From an uncultured Acetatifactor sp. (GTDB lineage Bacteria > Bacillota > Clostridia > Lachnospirales > Lachnospiraceae): DNA of 64,000 nucleotides. This document shows, piece after piece, positions 61,261 to 64,000 of this stretch (its first letter is position 1; each line of letters opens with the position of its first letter). The stretch is from positions 1 to 64,000 of the forward strand of contig CAJUSI010000042.1 in assembly GCA_910589035.1 (NCBI GenBank). The letters run 5' to 3'. The notes below the pieces were generated by a model, which worked only from the letters and a program-made list of their open reading frames with translations, searched no databases and had not been told where the DNA came from. The position numbers and the translations under genes were made by a program.

Positions 61261-62640
61261 ATGAAAGAAAAAGCCAGCAAAAGCATGCTTCTGCTTTATT
61301 TTACGCTTTACCTTGTGGCCGCACTGACCCTTGCCCTGAATCAGCCGCTGAATGACGAGACCTTTCAGTTCATGGGCAACCCGCCCGATGAGCATTCCCG
61401 ATATAAAGTGCCGTTGTACATCTGTAACCACGGTACCCTGCCCACCGGCTTTGAGGAAGAGCTTATCAGCGGCGACTGCAGATGGACTTATGGATTCTAT
61501 ACCCTGCTGCCTTATATTGTGCAGGGATATGCCATGCGCTTTGTGGATTTGTTCACGGATTCGCCCCTGCTTCTTCTGTACACGGCCAGATTTGTCAATA
61601 TCATTCTGGGGCTGATCATGGCCTGGGTCGTCCTGCTGTTGGGGAAAAAGCTTTTTCCTGACGACCGCGTGCGCTGGCTGTTCTGTTTTCTGGTGACGTT
61701 CCTGCCCCAGAGCCTGTTTTTACACACTTATGTCAATCCGGATTCCATGTGCCTCCTGTCCACGGCGCTGATGCTCTACGGCCTGGTGCGGGGATATGGG
61801 GACGGCTTCTCTCTACGCTCCTGCGCCATTCTGGCAGTCGGGGTGATTTTGTGCGCGCTTTCTTATTACAACGCCTATGGCTTCATATTGGGGAGTATTC
61901 TACTCTTTGCCGCATATTTTCTGAAAAATGAAAGCGGGAAAATGAGATATGACTGGCGGAATTTTCTGAAAAAGGGGCTGGGGATTTCCGCTGTAGTGCT
62001 TCTCTGTATCAGTTGGTCCTTTATCCGGAATTATATCCTCTATGACGGTGACATCATCGGGCTTGAGACAAAGGAAAATTTCATAAAGTCCTTCGGCCTT
62101 GAGCGCAGTACCTGCTACAGCCAGGGAATCTCTCTGATTTCCATGCTGGTTACCACCAGCTATTTCCTGCATCTGTTTTATACCGCCGTGGCAGTCTACG
62201 GCTCCGTCAGTATCCTTACCTGGGATATTGTCTATCACTTTTACTTTCTGGTCTTTCTCGCGGGAATTGCGGGCGCGGTCTTCTGCCGCAGCAGAGCTTC
62301 CGAATATTCTTTCCTGCCGGACAGATTCGAACACAGGAAAAGCTTCCGCCTGTTCTTCCATGCCGTTATGATATTCTGCATGGCAATGCCGCTGGTTCTG
62401 CTGATTCAGTATGCCTACACGGTGGATTTTCAGGCGCAGGGACGCTATATTCTGCCCGGCATTGTTCCATTCATGTATTATACGGCCATGGGATGGCAGA
62501 AACTTGTATGCAGGCAAAAGGTTCCCCGCGCTCTGCAGAATATCTTATTTGCGGCTCTGCTGTTCTGCATTGCTGCAGCTCTGCTGATCATGGTGTATGT
62601 CTCCGCGCTTCCCGTTTACAGGCAGGCACCCGTCCTTTAA
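61261..62640 (+). CDS. DUF2142-type membrane glycosyltransferase-like protein, paralog 2
   Basis: A 459-residue polytopic protein, clearly paralogous to the 57628-59025 product. Matching segments include GNPPDEHSRYKVPLY, VQGYAMRFVDLF, FLPQSLFLHTYVNPDS and ILCALSYYNAYGFILG. The ATG at 61261 gives MKEKASKSM and fits the paralog's start; an in-frame ATG at 61189 is rejected although the ribosome site is weak (AAAAGAG). Same membrane GT-C inference as its paralog. Confidence 0.8.
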   Translation: MKEKASKSMLLLYFTLYLVAALTLALNQPLNDETFQFMGNPPDEHSRYKVPLYICNHGTLPTGFEEELISGDCRWTYGFYTLLPYIVQGYAMRFVDLFTDSPLLLLYTARFVNIILGLIMAWVVLLLGKKLFPDDRVRWLFCFLVTFLPQSLFLHTYVNPDSMCLLSTALMLYGLVRGYGDGFSLRSCAILAVGVILCALSYYNAYGFILGSILLFAAYFLKNESGKMRYDWRNFLKKGLGISAVVLLCISWSFIRNYILYDGDIIGLETKENFIKSFGLERSTCYSQGISLISMLVTTSYFLHLFYTAVAVYGSVSILTWDIVYHFYFLVFLAGIAGAVFCRSRASEYSFLPDRFEHRKSFRLFFHAVMIFCMAMPLVLLIQYAYTVDFQAQGRYILPGIVPFMYYTAMGWQKLVCRQKVPRALQNILFAALLFCIAAALLIMVYVSALPVYRQAPVL

Positions 62641-62822
62641 ATGTTTCGGAATTGCATTCTGTAACTTAACAGCTGAGCCTGGTATATCTGTGCATTCGGC
62701 AAAATTCCGGTTTCGGCCTACAGGTGTTTCTAATCCTGCAAAGTCTCCGAAGAGCTAATGGCAGTGCCATTCCTTTTAAAACATGGCTCTAACGCAATAG
62801 CAGCAATTTTCACTCCACGGAT

Positions 62823-64000
62823 TCAGGATTTGCTTACTTCAAAAACGACGGCGGCACTGTCATTGCCCTCGATTTCCATGACAACACCCAGAAAAATCGG
62901 CAGGCCTGTCTCACAGTCGATAATCAGATATACGAAGGGCCGGTCCAGGTACACTTCCTTTGTGTCCGGTTCCTCTATCGGCGCTGCCCCGTCTTCCATC
63001 ACCACCGCGGCAGCGGCTCCCGCCTTGGTCCCCCGCTCGTCCACCGCAATACAGGTCTTGTGGAGCACCCGGCTGATATACACATTTCCGTTCTCCGAAG
63101 AACCGATTCCCGTGAAGTCCGCTTCTGACGCCGAAAAAGCGTCCGCCATCCCCATGCTCTGAAGGATTTCTTTCAGTTCCACGGCGTATTCGCTCTCATA
63201 TTTGGGAATGCAGATGTCCACCTCTTCCTCGATCGGATTGTCCAATATCCTGCGCAGTTTTTCCCCTGTAAGGGAGGCCAGGTACTCCGTTACCTTCGTC
63301 CCCTCCCGAGGCAGAAGCGCCGCGAAGGCGTATTTTTCGTCCGCATAATATTTCAGAAAGCCTGTCGCGCCCTCATCCTCCAGATACCGGCTCTCGGAGG
63401 AATACATCATCTCCGCCTTCTGCGCCGTTTCGTCCTGGGTGATGAACATCCCCTCCCGTATCTGTGCTTCGCTGTACCCCTCCTGCCATTCCGCGTCGAA
63501 GGCAAGAGCGTTCACAAGGCACATTACCGTGTCCGGCGGAATCTGATCCAGAAATTCCCCGATCATGCCCTCCGTGTTCTCCTTCACCCATCCGTTGATC
63601 TCCCTCACCGTAGATGCGTCAAAGGGCGTCCGGTAGATTTCGGCGCCGAAAAGCTCCTTACTTGTATCAAGAAAGTCCTGTTGTACAGTAAAGCGCTTAT
63701 CCTCCGTAAACCATACGGAATCCGCCATGCTCAGCCTGTATTTCTCACCGGCGGGCAGCGCCCTGCCATAGACGGACAGATATTCGGACAGCTCCGGCCG
63801 GGATATTCCAAAGACTTCCTCCATCTGTGTCAGGGTCTCTCCCCGGGCTCCGCCTCCCACCATAGCCAGCGCCGTGAGTACCGACAGAGGGGATACCAAT
63901 ATGTTCTCTCCCCGTTCTATCCTGCGGTTCACACTCTCCGGCATGGAAGCATGGGAAGGCAGGCCGGTCTCCGCCGCTGCCATGGTCTGCTGCAGCAGGC
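62823..64000 (-). CDS. Serpin-family protein, 5' end beyond the window
   Basis: The frame is open to the window edge, so the N-terminus (probably a signal peptide) is missing. At least 386 residues cover nearly the whole serpin fold: NILVSPLSVLTALAMVGGGARGETLTQM, NALAFDAEWQEGY and the C-terminal RPFVYLIIDCETGLPIFLGVV. The hinge of the reactive loop is GTKAGAAAAVVMEDGAAP, with small residues as in inhibitory serpins. It probably inhibits serine or cysteine proteases outside the cell. No target protease is near. Confidence 0.92.
   Translation of the reverse strand, partial: LLQQTMAAAETGLPSHASMPESVNRRIERGENILVSPLSVLTALAMVGGGARGETLTQMEEVFGISRPELSEYLSVYGRALPAGEKYRLSMADSVWFTEDKRFTVQQDFLDTSKELFGAEIYRTPFDASTVREINGWVKENTEGMIGEFLDQIPPDTVMCLVNALAFDAEWQEGYSEAQIREGMFITQDETAQKAEMMYSSESRYLEDEGATGFLKYYADEKYAFAALLPREGTKVTEYLASLTGEKLRRILDNPIEEEVDICIPKYESEYAVELKEILQSMGMADAFSASEADFTGIGSSENGNVYISRVLHKTCIAVDERGTKAGAAAAVVMEDGAAPIEEPDTKEVYLDRPFVYLIIDCETGLPIFLGVVMEIEGNDSAAVVFEVSKS

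Overview
The window looks like a chromosome segment of a spore-forming, anaerobic Gram-positive bacterium, most likely a Lachnospiraceae (Clostridium cluster XIVa) relative. The evidence is the set of sporulation and germination genes (yqfC, yqfD, spoIVA, a GerA-family germinant receptor subunit, a LysM-GH18 spore-cortex-type hydrolase), the strictly anaerobic ribonucleotide reductase pair nrdD/nrdG, strong AGGAGG ribosome binding sites, and a moderately GC-rich base composition. Most genes lie on the minus strand. No rRNA, tRNA or CRISPR array was seen.

Layout. 1-0.9 kb: a multiply frameshifted IS982-type transposase relic. 0.9-5.7 kb (minus): yqfC-yqfD-phoH-ybeY and a polysaccharide-flippase-like protein. 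5.9-11.5 kb: pyrimidine-nucleoside phosphorylase, an unassigned propeller-like glycosidase candidate, the GH18 protein, endonuclease III and a frameshifted MazG-like gene. 11.6-18 kb: a 104-bp MITE-like element, a BFD-like 2Fe-2S protein, recD2 preceded by an unlisted 39-residue membrane peptide, a Uma2 nuclease-fold protein, DegV and TrpB2. 18-25.8 kb: a voltage-gated-type K+ channel, a GNAT, a C39-like protein, an HD hydrolase and a BlaI/BlaR1-type repressor/M56 protease pair with a clear operator. 25.8-32 kb: pgi, a YbaK-like protein, PTS enzyme I, 1-phosphofructokinase and a CmpB-type membrane protein. 32-37.5 kb: a deleted MerR/TipAS regulator, a heterodimeric ABC exporter and a phosphodiesterase. 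37.6-40 kb: a decaying defence island (HsdR pseudogene, intact HNH protein, truncated Mrr-like fragment). 40-44 kb: chemoreceptor and GerA-like protein. 44-49 kb: dUTPase, nrdG and nrdD with a promoter and paired NrdR boxes, and a WYL regulator. 49-55.8 kb: a membrane-anchored MutS-like ATPase and a purine/pyrimidine salvage cluster (NCS2 permease, amidohydrolase, cdd, PNP). 55.8-64 kb: three polytopic GT-C-like glycan proteins around spoIVA, and a serpin running off the window edge.

Together the genes describe nucleotide salvage (pdp, PNP, cdd, deaminase, NCS2, dUTPase, HD hydrolase), sugar uptake and glycolysis (ptsI, fruK, pgi), anaerobic dNTP synthesis, DNA repair (nth, recD2) and spore formation, with surface-glycan genes close to spoIVA. 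The accessory signal lies mainly in decay and repeats: several genes are broken by small indels or clean in-frame deletions, and there are several previously unassigned short repeat families. I saw no clearly novel complete system. The strongest candidates are the surviving HNH protein in the dead RM locus, the MerR/TipAS deletion that keeps its 19-bp-spacer promoter, the M56 receptor with an unusual sensor domain, and the recD2-coupled micropeptide.
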